Shown piece by piece: positions 16,235 through 24,027 of a stretch of DNA of 64,000 nt. The stretch covers positions 5,094,868-5,158,867 of the forward strand of contig NZ_KB913037.1 of assembly GCF_000384295.1 (NCBI RefSeq), in the 5' to 3' direction. Numbering within the stretch: position 1 is the stretch's first letter; every line of letters starts with the position of its first letter. Position numbers and translations under genes: made by a program. The stretch is from Amycolatopsis balhimycina FH 1894 (GTDB lineage Bacteria; Actinomycetota; Actinomycetes; Mycobacteriales; Pseudonocardiaceae). The notes beneath the pieces are model-generated. The model was not told where the DNA came from. It saw nothing but the letters and a program-made list of their open reading frames with translations, and searched no databases.

Positions 16235-17112
16235 CGGAGGTGCTCGAGGACCGGCGCGAACTCGTCGAGGAACGGTTCGAGGATGGTGAAGTAGCTGAAC
16301 CCGAAGCGCTCCCGGTGAGCGCGGAGCTGGTCGGCGATCTGCGCCGCCGTACCGACGAGGACGACCGGCAGCTCGCCGATCGCTTCGGCGCCCAACCGGC
16401 CGCCCACGAGCTGTTCGACCTCGGCCAAGCCGGCCGCGCGGTCGTCCGTGACCTTCACGAACTGGCAGAGCAGGTTGAACTCCACGTGCGCCTCGCGGTC
16501 GCCGAGCTTCGCGCGGACGAACGCCACACGCTCGTCGATCTCCTCGGGTCCGGCCGCGGCGAGGGGTGCGCCGTCCGGCGTCTTGGTGGTGCCGGTGAAG
16601 CCGATGATGTCGGCGTGCTCGGCCGCCAGGCCCAGCACACGGTCGCCGCGGCCGCCGAGCAGCAGCGGCGGTCCCTCGGGGCGCACCGGCGCGGGCTTGT
16701 GCTCCGGATCGGCGTACAGCCGCTTGAGCTCGGTGATCATCCGCTCGAGGTGGTCGACGCGCTCGCGCGCGGACGGGAACGGCATCCCGGCCGCCTCGAA
16801 CTCCTCCTTGACGTACCCGGCGCCGAGCCCCAGCTCCAGGCGTCCGTCGGTGAACTGGTCGGTGCCCGTGACGTCCCGGGCGAGCAGCACCGGGTTGTAG
16901 AACGGCGCGTTGAGCACGAAGGTGTTCAGCTTGACGCGCGAAGTGACCTCGCCGGCGAGCACGAGCGCCGGGAACGGCGGCGCCATGCCGAGGTGGTCGG
17001 CCGCCGACAGCACGTCGTAACCGAGGTCCTCGGCCTTTCGGCACTTTTCGACCCAGGCGGAACGGCTGTCCGGCACGACCATGTTGACACCGAAGCGGAA
17101 ATCCCCAGTCAT
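16231..17112 (-). CDS. LLM-class F420-dependent oxidoreductase 1
   Basis: A 293-aa luciferase-like TIM-barrel protein. It begins FRFGVNMVVPDSRSAWVEKC and has the family features AEDLGYDVLSAADH, LELGLGAGYVKEEFEAAG and LLLGGRGDRVLGLAAEHAD. F420-dependent members (TIGR03621-type) carry out hydride transfer on diverse substrates. It is about 50% identical by eye to the next gene, pointing to tandem duplication. TACGTT at 17119-17124, 6 nt before ATG 17112, could provide its own leaderless promoter. Its stop overlaps the ABC ATPase start. Confidence 0.85.
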   Translation of the reverse strand: MTGDFRFGVNMVVPDSRSAWVEKCRKAEDLGYDVLSAADHLGMAPPFPALVLAGEVTSRVKLNTFVLNAPFYNPVLLARDVTGTDQFTDGRLELGLGAGYVKEEFEAAGMPFPSARERVDHLERMITELKRLYADPEHKPAPVRPEGPPLLLGGRGDRVLGLAAEHADIIGFTGTTKTPDGAPLAAAGPEEIDERVAFVRAKLGDREAHVEFNLLCQFVKVTDDRAAGLAEVEQLVGGRLGAEAIGELPVVLVGTAAQIADQLRAHRERFGFSYFTILEPFLDEFAPVLEHLR

Positions 17113-17125
17113 ACCGACAACGTAC

Positions 17126-17968
17126 TCAGTGGAGCTTCTCGATCACCGGAGCGAGCCTGGCCAGGTCGTCTTCGAGCACCGTGAAGTAGCTGACGCCGAG
17201 GGTCTCGCGGGTGCGCAGCAGCTGCTCGGCCACCGCTTCCGCCGAGCCGGCGAGGACCGTGGCCAGCGAGCCGAGCTCCTCGACGCCGAGGTGCGGCACG
17301 AGCTGGTGTGCCGTCTCCAGGGCCGCCCGCCGGTCATCGGTGATCCGGACGAAGTGGACCATCAGGTTCAGCTCGACGTCCCGGCCGTCGAGCACCCGCT
17401 TGACGAAGTCGGCGCGCTCGGCCAGCGCGGCGGAATCGGCGAGGGCGAGCCGCCCCTCGGCCGCGCCGGGCGCCGTGCCGGTGAGGGAGATGGTGTCGGC
17501 GCGCGCGGCGGCGAAGGTCAGCATCCGGTCGCCGCGGCCGCCGAGCAGCAGCGGCGGCCGCGGGCGGTCGGTGAACGCGCGCTCGATTTCGGTGACCACG
17601 TCGACGAGCCGCGTGAACCGGCGGCCGGGCGTGCCCCAGTCGATCCCGGCGGCTTCGAACTCGTCACGGACGTACCCGGCGCCGATCCCGATCTCCACCC
17701 GGCCGCCGGCGAACTCGTCGAGCGCGGCGAGGTCGCGGGTCAGGACCACCGGGTTGTGGAAGCTCGCGTTGAGGACGTACGTGTTCAGCCGGATTCGTTC
17801 GGTGGCCTCGGCGGCGAGGAGCAGGGCGGGCACCGGCGCGACCCGCCCGAGGTGGTCGACCACTCCGACGACGTCGTAGCCGAGGTCCTCGGCCTCGCGG
17901 CATTTCGCCATCCACTCGGCTCGCGAGCCGGGCACGTACAACGCCACACCGAAGCGGAACGGTCTCAT
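17126..17968 (-). CDS. LLM-class F420-dependent oxidoreductase 2
   Basis: A 280-aa paralogue of the adjacent LLM protein: FRFGVALYVPGSRAEWMAKC, AEDLGYDVVGVVDHLG, VEIGIGAGYVRDEFEAAG, LLLGGRGDRMLTFAAARAD. ATG 17968 is preceded by TAGTTT (17976-17981) with a 7-nt gap, so a leaderless start is likely; the longer frame up to 18067 has no family match. The two LLM genes are 13 nt apart and probably act on related substrates. The physiological reaction is unknown. Confidence 0.85.
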   Translation of the reverse strand: MRPFRFGVALYVPGSRAEWMAKCREAEDLGYDVVGVVDHLGRVAPVPALLLAAEATERIRLNTYVLNASFHNPVVLTRDLAALDEFAGGRVEIGIGAGYVRDEFEAAGIDWGTPGRRFTRLVDVVTEIERAFTDRPRPPLLLGGRGDRMLTFAAARADTISLTGTAPGAAEGRLALADSAALAERADFVKRVLDGRDVELNLMVHFVRITDDRRAALETAHQLVPHLGVEELGSLATVLAGSAEAVAEQLLRTRETLGVSYFTVLEDDLARLAPVIEKLH

Positions 17969-17980
17969 GGCCGCGAAACT

Positions 17981-18024
17981 ACAGGCGGAAGGGGACGCCC
18001 CGAGGGACGTCCCCTTCGGCCTGT
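17981..18024. terminator. Hairpin between pckG and LLM2
   Basis: A 17-bp stem with one mismatch (ACAGGCGGAAGGGGACG against its complement) and a 10-nt loop lies 5 nt beyond the pckG stop. It abuts the LLM2 promoter. It probably terminates pckG transcripts. Confidence 0.7.
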
Positions 18025-18029
18025 GGAAC

Positions 18030-19853
18030 TCAGGCGAGACGCTGGGCCAGCGCGTCCAGCTCGTCACGCAGCGACGTCGGCACCCGGTCGCCGATCTTCT
18101 CGAACCACTCCTCGATCAGCGGCAGCTCCTCGCGCCACTCCTCGGGCTTGACGTCCAAGGCGGCCTGGATGTCCTCGATCGGCTCGGTCAGGCCCTCGGT
18201 GTCGAGGTCCTCGGCGCGCGGCACGAAGCCGACCGGCGTCTCGACGGCGTTGCCCTTGCCCTCGACGCGCTCGATGACCCACTTCAGGATCCGCGAGTTC
18301 TCGCCGAAGCCCGGCCACAGGAACCGGCCGTCGTCGCCGCGGCGGAACCAGTTGACGTAGAAGATCTTCGGCAGCTTGTTCGCGTCGGCGTTCTTGCCCA
18401 GGTTCAGCCAGTGCTTGAAGTAGTCACCGGCGTGGTAGCCGAGGAACGGCAGCATCGCCATCGGGTCGCGGCGGACGTTGCCGACCGCGCCGGCCGCCGC
18501 AGCGGTCGTCTCCGAGGACATGGTGGCGCCCATGAACACGCCGTGCTGCCAGTCGCGGGCCTCGTTCACCAGCGGGACCGTCGTCTTGCGGCGGCCGCCG
18601 AACAGGATGGCCGAGATCGGCACGCCCTTCGGGTCGTCCCACTCCGGCGCGAGGATCGGGCACTGCGACATCGGCGTGCAGTAGCGCGAGTTCGGGTGGG
18701 CGGCCTTCTCGTCCGAGTCGGGCGTCCAGTCCTGGCCCTTCCACGACGTGGCGTGGGCGGGCTTGTTCTCCATGCCCTCCCACCAGATGTCGCCGTCGTC
18801 GGTCAGGGCGACGTTCGTGAAGACCGTGTTGCCCTTCTCGATCGTGCGCATCGCGTTCGGGTTCGTGTGCCAGTCGGTGCCCGGCGCGACGCCGAAGAAG
18901 CCGAACTCGGGGTTGACCGCGTACAGGCGGCCGTCCTCGCCGAAGCGCATCCAGGCGATGTCGTCACCCAGGGTCTCAGCGCGCCAGCCCGGGATGGTCG
19001 GCTGCAGCATGGCGAGGTTGGTCTTGCCACAAGCGCTCGGGAACGCGGCCGCGACGTAGTGGACCTTGTCCTCGGGGGAGATCAGCTTGAGGATCAGCAT
19101 GTGCTCGGCGAGCCAGCCCTCGTCGCGGGCCATCACCGACGCGATGCGCAGCGAGTAGCACTTCTTGCCCAGCAAGGAGTTGCCGCCGTAACCCGAGCCG
19201 TAGCTCCAGATCGCGCGTTCCTCGGGGAAGTGCGAAATGTACTTCGTTTCGTTGCAGGGCCAGGAAGCGTCCTTCTCGCCCGGTTCGAGCGGCTTGCCCA
19301 CGGAGTGCAGCGCGGGCACGAATTCGCGCTCGGATCCGTCCGGCGCGACGAACTTGTCGAGGGCCGCCTTGCCGGCGCGGGTCATCACGCGCATCGACGC
19401 GACAACGTAGGCGAAATCCGTGATTTCGATACCCAGCTTGGGATTCTCGTCGCCGAGCGGGCCCATGCAGAACGGGATGACGTACATCGTGCGGCCACGC
19501 ATCGAGCCGCGGAACAGCTCGGTCATGGTGGCCTTCATCTCGGCCGGGTCCATCCAGTTGTTGGTCGGACCGGCGTCCTCGGGACGCTCCGAACAGATGA
19601 AGGTCCGGTCCTCGACCCGGGCGACGTCGTCGGGGTCCGAAGTGGCCCAGAAGGAGTTCGGCTTCGACTTGAGCTGCACGAACGTGCCCGCCTCGACCAG
19701 CTCCTGGTTGATCCGGGCGGCTTCTTCGTCAGACCCGTCGACCCACACCACGCGGTCCGGGTTGGTCAGCTCGGCGACCTCCCGGACGAAGGACAGCACG
19801 CCAGTGTGCGTCGTCGGCGCGGTGTCCAGTCCGGGGATGGCGACTGCGGTCAT
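18030..19853 (-). CDS. pckG: Phosphoenolpyruvate carboxykinase (GTP)
   Basis: A 607-aa GTP-dependent PEPCK, full length for the family. The phosphate-binding loop is [11 protein letters not shown] and the metal/oxaloacetate region includes [20 protein letters not shown] and [20 protein letters not shown] are near-invariant. It converts oxaloacetate and GTP to PEP at the start of gluconeogenesis. ATG 19853 has AGGAG 6 nt upstream; the longer frame to 19946 is untranslated leader. That leader contains a perfect 12-bp hairpin just before the ribosome-binding site, so post-initiation control is possible. Confidence 0.95.
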   Translation of the reverse strand: MTAVAIPGLDTAPTTHTGVLSFVREVAELTNPDRVVWVDGSDEEAARINQELVEAGTFVQLKSKPNSFWATSDPDDVARVEDRTFICSERPEDAGPTNNWMDPAEMKATMTELFRGSMRGRTMYVIPFCMGPLGDENPKLGIEITDFAYVVASMRVMTRAGKAALDKFVAPDGSEREFVPALHSVGKPLEPGEKDASWPCNETKYISHFPEERAIWSYGSGYGGNSLLGKKCYSLRIASVMARDEGWLAEHMLILKLISPEDKVHYVAAAFPSACGKTNLAMLQPTIPGWRAETLGDDIAWMRFGEDGRLYAVNPEFGFFGVAPGTDWHTNPNAMRTIEKGNTVFTNVALTDDGDIWWEGMENKPAHATSWKGQDWTPDSDEKAAHPNSRYCTPMSQCPILAPEWDDPKGVPISAILFGGRRKTTVPLVNEARDWQHGVFMGATMSSETTAAAAGAVGNVRRDPMAMLPFLGYHAGDYFKHWLNLGKNADANKLPKIFYVNWFRRGDDGRFLWPGFGENSRILKWVIERVEGKGNAVETPVGFVPRAEDLDTEGLTEPIEDIQAALDVKPEEWREELPLIEEWFEKIGDRVPTSLRDELDALAQRLA

Positions 19854-19881
19854 CTCTACTCCTGACTTCCGACGACAAATG

Positions 19882-19917
19882 CGCCCGCACCGGAACGACG
19901 TTGTCCCGGTGCGGGCG
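19882..19917 (-). promoter_or_regulatory. Hairpin in the pckG 5' leader
   Basis: CGCCCGCACCGG pairs perfectly with CCGGTGCGGGCG (12 bp, 12-nt loop). On the pckG transcript it ends about 18 nt before the AGGAG site and is followed by a short U-rich stretch (CAUUUGU). This would suit an attenuator or mRNA stabiliser. No known riboswitch fold was recognised. Confidence 0.5.
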
Positions 19918-20151
19918 TCATTGCCGGCGACCGAATGGCTTCGCACACCGGCTGGCGAACCGGTGTCTGCGATTGGGGATTCCCCGAGAGTAGCCGCATG
20001 ACCGGCAAGTAACCGAGAGCTGACGTGTAGGTTCTCTCACAAGAACGATAAGGGAATCGATTCAGACGTCACTTGATCGGTGTATTCGCTGAAAATCTTC
20101 CGGTGGGTCGAGTCACAGCCGTGACCTGGTCGTTTTCATTGAAGACATGAA

Positions 20152-20181
20152 GAAAGCCCGGGGCCGCGGCCCCGGGCTTTC
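20152..20181. terminator. Strong hairpin terminator after the acidic protein gene
   Basis: GAAAGCCCGGGGCC-GC-GGCCCCGGGCTTTC is a perfect 14-bp stem. It lies 21 nt beyond the stop of the 233-aa gene, with A/T ends on both sides that allow function in either direction. Confidence 0.8.
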
Positions 20182-20202
20182 AAACTGTGACGTGGGTTAC
20201 GT

Positions 20203-20904
20203 TCAGTTCGGCGAAATCCACTGCCCGGTGCCGGAGTCGATGCGCGCGACGCCCTCGAGCGTCTGCGTGCCGGCGCCACCCCACTCGGCGTCGCCCGCGG
20301 GGTCGCTGTCGCTGCCGGAGTCCATCAGCCCACTGGAGACCTCGGTCCACTGGCCGGGGCCGGCGTGCTCGAACGTCGTGGTCGTGCCGTCCGCTTCGGT
20401 CTGCACCGCGATGTCCGCTTCGCCGTCGCCGTCCTTGTCGGTGAAGGCGATGGTGCCGCCGCTCTTCGTCTCGACGATGGCGGTGTCGTTGTGCCCGTCG
20501 TGGTCGGTGTCGATGGTCGCCGCCCCCGCGTCCACCTCGCCGTCCGGCATGTCGGCGTGGATGTGGCCGCCGGAACCGGCGTCCCGGCCACTGGTGCCGG
20601 AGTCGTCGTGGCCCGCACCGTGCGACTCCACCCACTCGCCGCTGGCCTCGTCGTAGACGGCCTGGTCGACGGCGTGCCCGGTCTGGTCCAGCACGGCGTA
20701 CTGGTCGGCCTCGCCGTCGTGGTTCGTGTCGATGAAGGCCTGGGACGTCCCGTCGTCGTGTTCGATGATCGCGGTGTCGTTGACCCCGTCGTCGTTCACG
20801 TCGTAGTTGACCTCGGCCTGGTACTCCTGGCCGTCGACGTGGACGGTCATCGCGTCCGGGCTGGAGGCGTCGGTGTCGCTGCCGCCACTCTCGTCGACCC
20901 ACAT
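20203..20904 (-). CDS. Acidic EF-hand-like repeat protein
   Basis: A 233-aa strongly acidic protein with four DxDxDG-type loops: DVNDDGVND, DTNHDGEAD, DTDHDGHND and DKDGDGEAD. Each is followed by a short beta strand such as TAIIEHDDGT or IAFTD. They form two similar halves, residues about 20-75 and 125-175, joined by a Gly/His/Ser-rich linker. The loops resemble calcium-binding dockerin or EF-hand sites. There is no signal peptide or membrane segment, so the protein appears cytoplasmic. GGGGGAAG precedes ATG 20904. It lies 112 nt downstream of the dynamin operon on the same strand. The function is unknown. Confidence 0.7.
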   Translation of the reverse strand: MWVDESGGSDTDASSPDAMTVHVDGQEYQAEVNYDVNDDGVNDTAIIEHDDGTSQAFIDTNHDGEADQYAVLDQTGHAVDQAVYDEASGEWVESHGAGHDDSGTSGRDAGSGGHIHADMPDGEVDAGAATIDTDHDGHNDTAIVETKSGGTIAFTDKDGDGEADIAVQTEADGTTTTFEHAGPGQWTEVSSGLMDSGSDSDPAGDAEWGGAGTQTLEGVARIDSGTGQWISPN

Positions 20905-21016
20905 GGGAACTTCCCCCTTTGAACCGGGTAACGCCGTCTCTGACCTGCTGTCGGAGGGTATGACTCACCGTAGGCCCGTTCGGTTCCGCTCCACAACCGG
21001 ACCACCGGGTGGCCGG

Positions 21017-22855
21017 TCAGGCTGTCTGGTCCCGCAGGGCCCTGATCCGGGTCAGGAAGGCTTCGGCACGCTCGCGGCCGTCACTGACCTCCTTCAGCCG
21101 CTTCGACACGATGGCGATCTTCTTGGCGCGTTCCTGCGCGCCCATCTTGATCGTCTTGTCGACTTCCTTCAGCTCGCCCTCGATCGCGTCGATGCGACGG
21201 CCCAGAGCTTCGTCGAGGGCCATCGACAGCTGCTGCTCGGCCTCGATGAGCTGCTCGGCGACGAGCTGGTCGAGCGTCGAGCGGGCGTCCGCGATGGCCT
21301 CGACCAGCCACTGCTTCATGTGCTGCTTGTCGGCCGCGTGCTTGCGCGTGCGGGCCAGCCACCAGCCGGCGCCGAGGCCGATGATGATCGTCGCGGGCAG
21401 CACGACGGGGTTGAGGATCGCGACGCCGGCGAGCGGCAACGCGGCCACCTTCCCGGCCCCGACGCCACCCGAGATGCCCATGAAGACGAGCAGCTTGTCC
21501 TCGGCCGTCGGCGGCTTCTTGTCCGGCGGGCGCAGCACCACCGGCGGCCCGCCGGCCCTGGCGAACTGCGCGCGGATGACGTCGAGCTCTTCGGGCGAGA
21601 ACAGCTCCGACAGCGAGACGTTGGTGACCTGGTTCAGGCGTTGCGAAAGCAGCATCGAGATCCGCTGCGACGTCGTCTGCAGCGCGATGTCGACCTGCTG
21701 CGGCAGCGCGGCCAGCTCGTCCCGCTTGGCCGCGTCGATCAGCTGGCGGAAGTGCGTCTGCGCGTCCCGCATCTGCCGGGCGCTCTCGTGCCCGACCTCG
21801 ACGCGGGTGCGCTGCACCTCGCCGCGCAGCTTCAGCTGCCAGCCGCGGGTCGACGTCCGGCGTTCGGCCTGCAGCTGGTCACGGCGTTCGCGCAGCTGCT
21901 CGGCCTCGGCCTCGCCTGCCGACAGCGCCCGGCTCTCGGCCTGCAGCTTCGCCTTCAGCTCACCCAGCGCGCTGGACAGCGCACGCAGTGTGTTCGCCTC
22001 GCCGAGCATCGCGGACCGGCCGACGAGCAGCTCCTGCAGTGCCATCTGGATCGCCGCGATGCCGGACTTCTCCCGCAGCATCGCGGCCATCTGCTCGTTG
22101 GGCGCCTTCGCCGCGGTCTCGAACATCCGCGCCGACACCGGGTGGAACACCGCGTCGGCGAAGCGCGGCGCGTGCTCGCGCAGCAGCTGCCGGTCGGCTT
22201 CCAGGATCTCGCGCCAGCCGCGGAACATGTCCATCTTGGTCAGCGCGAAGACGACGGTCTCGACGCGCTCGCCGACGTCACGCAGGAACTGCAGCTCGGT
22301 CGAGGTGAACGGCGCCGAGGCGTCGACGACGAACAGCAGCGCGGTCGCCCCCGCGGCGGCTTCCTTGGCCAGCTCGCCGTGCATCGAGTCGAGCCCGCCG
22401 ACGCCCGGCGTGTCCACCAGCGAAAGCCGTTCCAGCAGCGGCACCGGACCGGTGACCTCGACGTACCGCGGCGGAATCTGGCCCGGCGGCAGCTCGTGCG
22501 CGGCGGACACCCAGTGGATCAGCTGGCCGAGGTCGATCGGCACCGGCGCGAGCTGGCCGGGGTAGCAGGCCCGCGCGCCCCAGGCGTCGGCGTGGTCGAA
22601 CACGAGGTAGGTCGCGGTGGCGACGTCGGCGTCCACAGGGGACAGTCCTGGCCGCGCGAGCAGGGCGTTGACCAGCGAACTCTTCCCGCGGTTCGTCTCC
22701 CCGACGACCACGACGGCCGGCTTCTTCGGCCGCGCCTTCCGGACGTCGTCGACCCACTTGGCGGCGTCCGGATCGGCGTCGCGGACGAGGGTCAGCAGCT
22801 GGTCTCGGGTCGCGGCGACCTGCGCGGGCAGGCTCGGCGCGGTCGGTGCGCTCAC
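21017..22855 (-). CDS. Bacterial dynamin-like GTPase 1, membrane-anchored
   Basis: A 612-aa large GTPase. G1 is GETNRGKSS (residues about 52-60), G3 is DTPGVGG and G4 is TKMD. A long helical region (about 280-440) is predicted to be coiled coil. A hydrophobic hairpin, VAALPLAGVAILNPVV plus TIIIGLGAGWWLA, lies near residues 470-510, followed by another helical stretch. This is the plan of bacterial dynamin-like proteins such as Streptomyces DynA/B and mycobacterial IniA/IniC, which remodel membranes. Its GTG start overlaps the stop of the GrpE-like gene by 4 nt, so the two are translationally coupled. Confidence 0.82.
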   Translation of the reverse strand: MSAPTAPSLPAQVAATRDQLLTLVRDADPDAAKWVDDVRKARPKKPAVVVVGETNRGKSSLVNALLARPGLSPVDADVATATYLVFDHADAWGARACYPGQLAPVPIDLGQLIHWVSAAHELPPGQIPPRYVEVTGPVPLLERLSLVDTPGVGGLDSMHGELAKEAAAGATALLFVVDASAPFTSTELQFLRDVGERVETVVFALTKMDMFRGWREILEADRQLLREHAPRFADAVFHPVSARMFETAAKAPNEQMAAMLREKSGIAAIQMALQELLVGRSAMLGEANTLRALSSALGELKAKLQAESRALSAGEAEAEQLRERRDQLQAERRTSTRGWQLKLRGEVQRTRVEVGHESARQMRDAQTHFRQLIDAAKRDELAALPQQVDIALQTTSQRISMLLSQRLNQVTNVSLSELFSPEELDVIRAQFARAGGPPVVLRPPDKKPPTAEDKLLVFMGISGGVGAGKVAALPLAGVAILNPVVLPATIIIGLGAGWWLARTRKHAADKQHMKQWLVEAIADARSTLDQLVAEQLIEAEQQLSMALDEALGRRIDAIEGELKEVDKTIKMGAQERAKKIAIVSKRLKEVSDGRERAEAFLTRIRALRDQTA

Positions 22856-23238
22856 GGGTTCTTCTTCGCGTAGACGGTGACGATCGGGGCGCGCAGCAGC
22901 CGGTCGTGGTCGGCGAAGCCGGTGACCTCGGTTTCCGCGACGATGCCGTCGAGCGCCGGGTCCTCGGTCGGGACGGCGCCGCCGGCTTCGTGACGCGCCG
23001 GGTCGAACCGCTCGCCGTCGGGCCGCAGGGCCTGGACGCCGATCGCGGCGAGCCCCTCTTCCAGGCGTTCGACCACGCCGCCGCTGCGGGCGCGGTCCAG
23101 CGCGTAGAGGCACATCTGGATCAGCGCGTGGCGATCGGCGAGAGCCCGCTCGAGATCGGTGACCTGCTGCAGGGGGTGCACATCGGTGTCCGACGCGACG
23201 GAACCGCGGTCGGTTCCGTCCTTGCGAAACCACGCCAT
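22852..23238 (-). CDS. Short GrpE-like protein
   Basis: A 128-aa protein whose C-terminal half matches the beta-domain of GrpE: GERFDPARHEAGG, then VAETEVTGFADHDRLLRAPIV. The N-terminal helix is much shorter than the long dimer coil of true GrpE (about 190-220 aa). GrpE exchanges nucleotide on DnaK, yet no Hsp70 gene lies in this window. It is coupled to dynamin 1 by a 4-nt overlap, which points to a dedicated role for the GTPase system. This is unlikely to be the housekeeping GrpE. Confidence 0.7.
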   Translation of the reverse strand: MAWFRKDGTDRGSVASDTDVHPLQQVTDLERALADRHALIQMCLYALDRARSGGVVERLEEGLAAIGVQALRPDGERFDPARHEAGGAVPTEDPALDGIVAETEVTGFADHDRLLRAPIVTVYAKKNP

Positions 23239-23320
23239 GACGACAGTCTGGCGGACTCAGGCACCGTCCGGGGACGAAACGGGCCGAAGGAACCGGATCA
23301 GGATCGTCCGGAGGCCGGCG

Positions 23321-23968
23321 TCAGACCAGCTGGTCGATCACCTTGCGGAGGACCGCCTCCAGGCCGGGGCCGTCCTCGGCGAGCCGGGACGAGACGAGCA
23401 GCTGGTCCTCGGCCGTGCGCAGCCAGATCGAGCCCGCGACCGAGATCTCGATGACGTTCAGGCGGAACGGGTAGGCGTGCCGCCCCTGCCGCACCTCGGC
23501 CTCGCGGACCAGCTGCCTGAGCCGCTCACTGGCCACGATCTGGCGCCGGTAGAAGCCGGGCGCCCACGGGGTGCTGCCCGCCGGTTCACCCGCGCCGCGC
23601 AGGGCGGGCCCGCGAGCGTTGGCGAAGTGGCGGGCCGCCGCGGGCCCGAAGAAGTCGATCGCCTGCCGCATCGCCGAGCCCTGGGTGAGCGCCGGCCTGC
23701 CGTAGCGGTTGCGCGGGCTGCGCGGGTCCGGGTCCTCGCGGTTGCGGAGGAAGGCCAGCAGGTCGACCCACCAGTCGGCCCACTGCTCCTGGACGGCCGC
23801 GCGGTCGATCGCGGCCGGGATGTGCACCGGGACCTGCGGCTCGACCGGCGGCAGCACCTGTCCTTCGGAAACGGACAGGGCCAGGGCGTCACGGATGTAC
23901 AGCGCGACGTCGACCTCGGTCTCGCTGCCCCAACCCGCCCGCCAGGACGTCGTGTATTCCCGTTGCAC
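23321..23968 (-). CDS. Unrecognised protein inside the dynamin cluster, 215 aa
   Basis: A soluble mixed alpha/beta protein with no signal peptide or membrane segment. The N-terminus reads MQREYTTSWRAGWGSETEVD; the middle has a WADWWVDLLAFLRNRE helix; the C-terminal third carries a VIEISVAGSIWLRT strand. I do not recognise a family. GTG 23968 follows TACTGT (23975-23980) by 6 nt, so it may have its own leaderless promoter. It sits between the second dynamin gene (59 nt upstream) and the GrpE-like gene (82 nt downstream), all on one strand, so a role in the same process is likely but unproven. Confidence 0.7.
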   Translation of the reverse strand: MQREYTTSWRAGWGSETEVDVALYIRDALALSVSEGQVLPPVEPQVPVHIPAAIDRAAVQEQWADWWVDLLAFLRNREDPDPRSPRNRYGRPALTQGSAMRQAIDFFGPAAARHFANARGPALRGAGEPAGSTPWAPGFYRRQIVASERLRQLVREAEVRQGRHAYPFRLNVIEISVAGSIWLRTAEDQLLVSSRLAEDGPGLEAVLRKVIDQLV

Positions 23969-24027
23969 GTTTCCACAGTACGCGGGAAAACGCGGCTACC
24001 AGGGAAAGTCGGCACGGAGCGACAAAC

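Larger units (their letters stand above)
19854..20202. other. Gene-free interval: pckG leader and downstream region of the acidic protein gene
   Basis: These 349 bases carry no gene I can support. They hold the pckG leader hairpin (19882-19917), a second small hairpin (ACACCGG-N8-CCGGTGT, 19945-19966), the pckG promoter somewhere near 19970-20050, and the terminator of the acidic protein gene (20152-20181). Confidence 0.6.
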
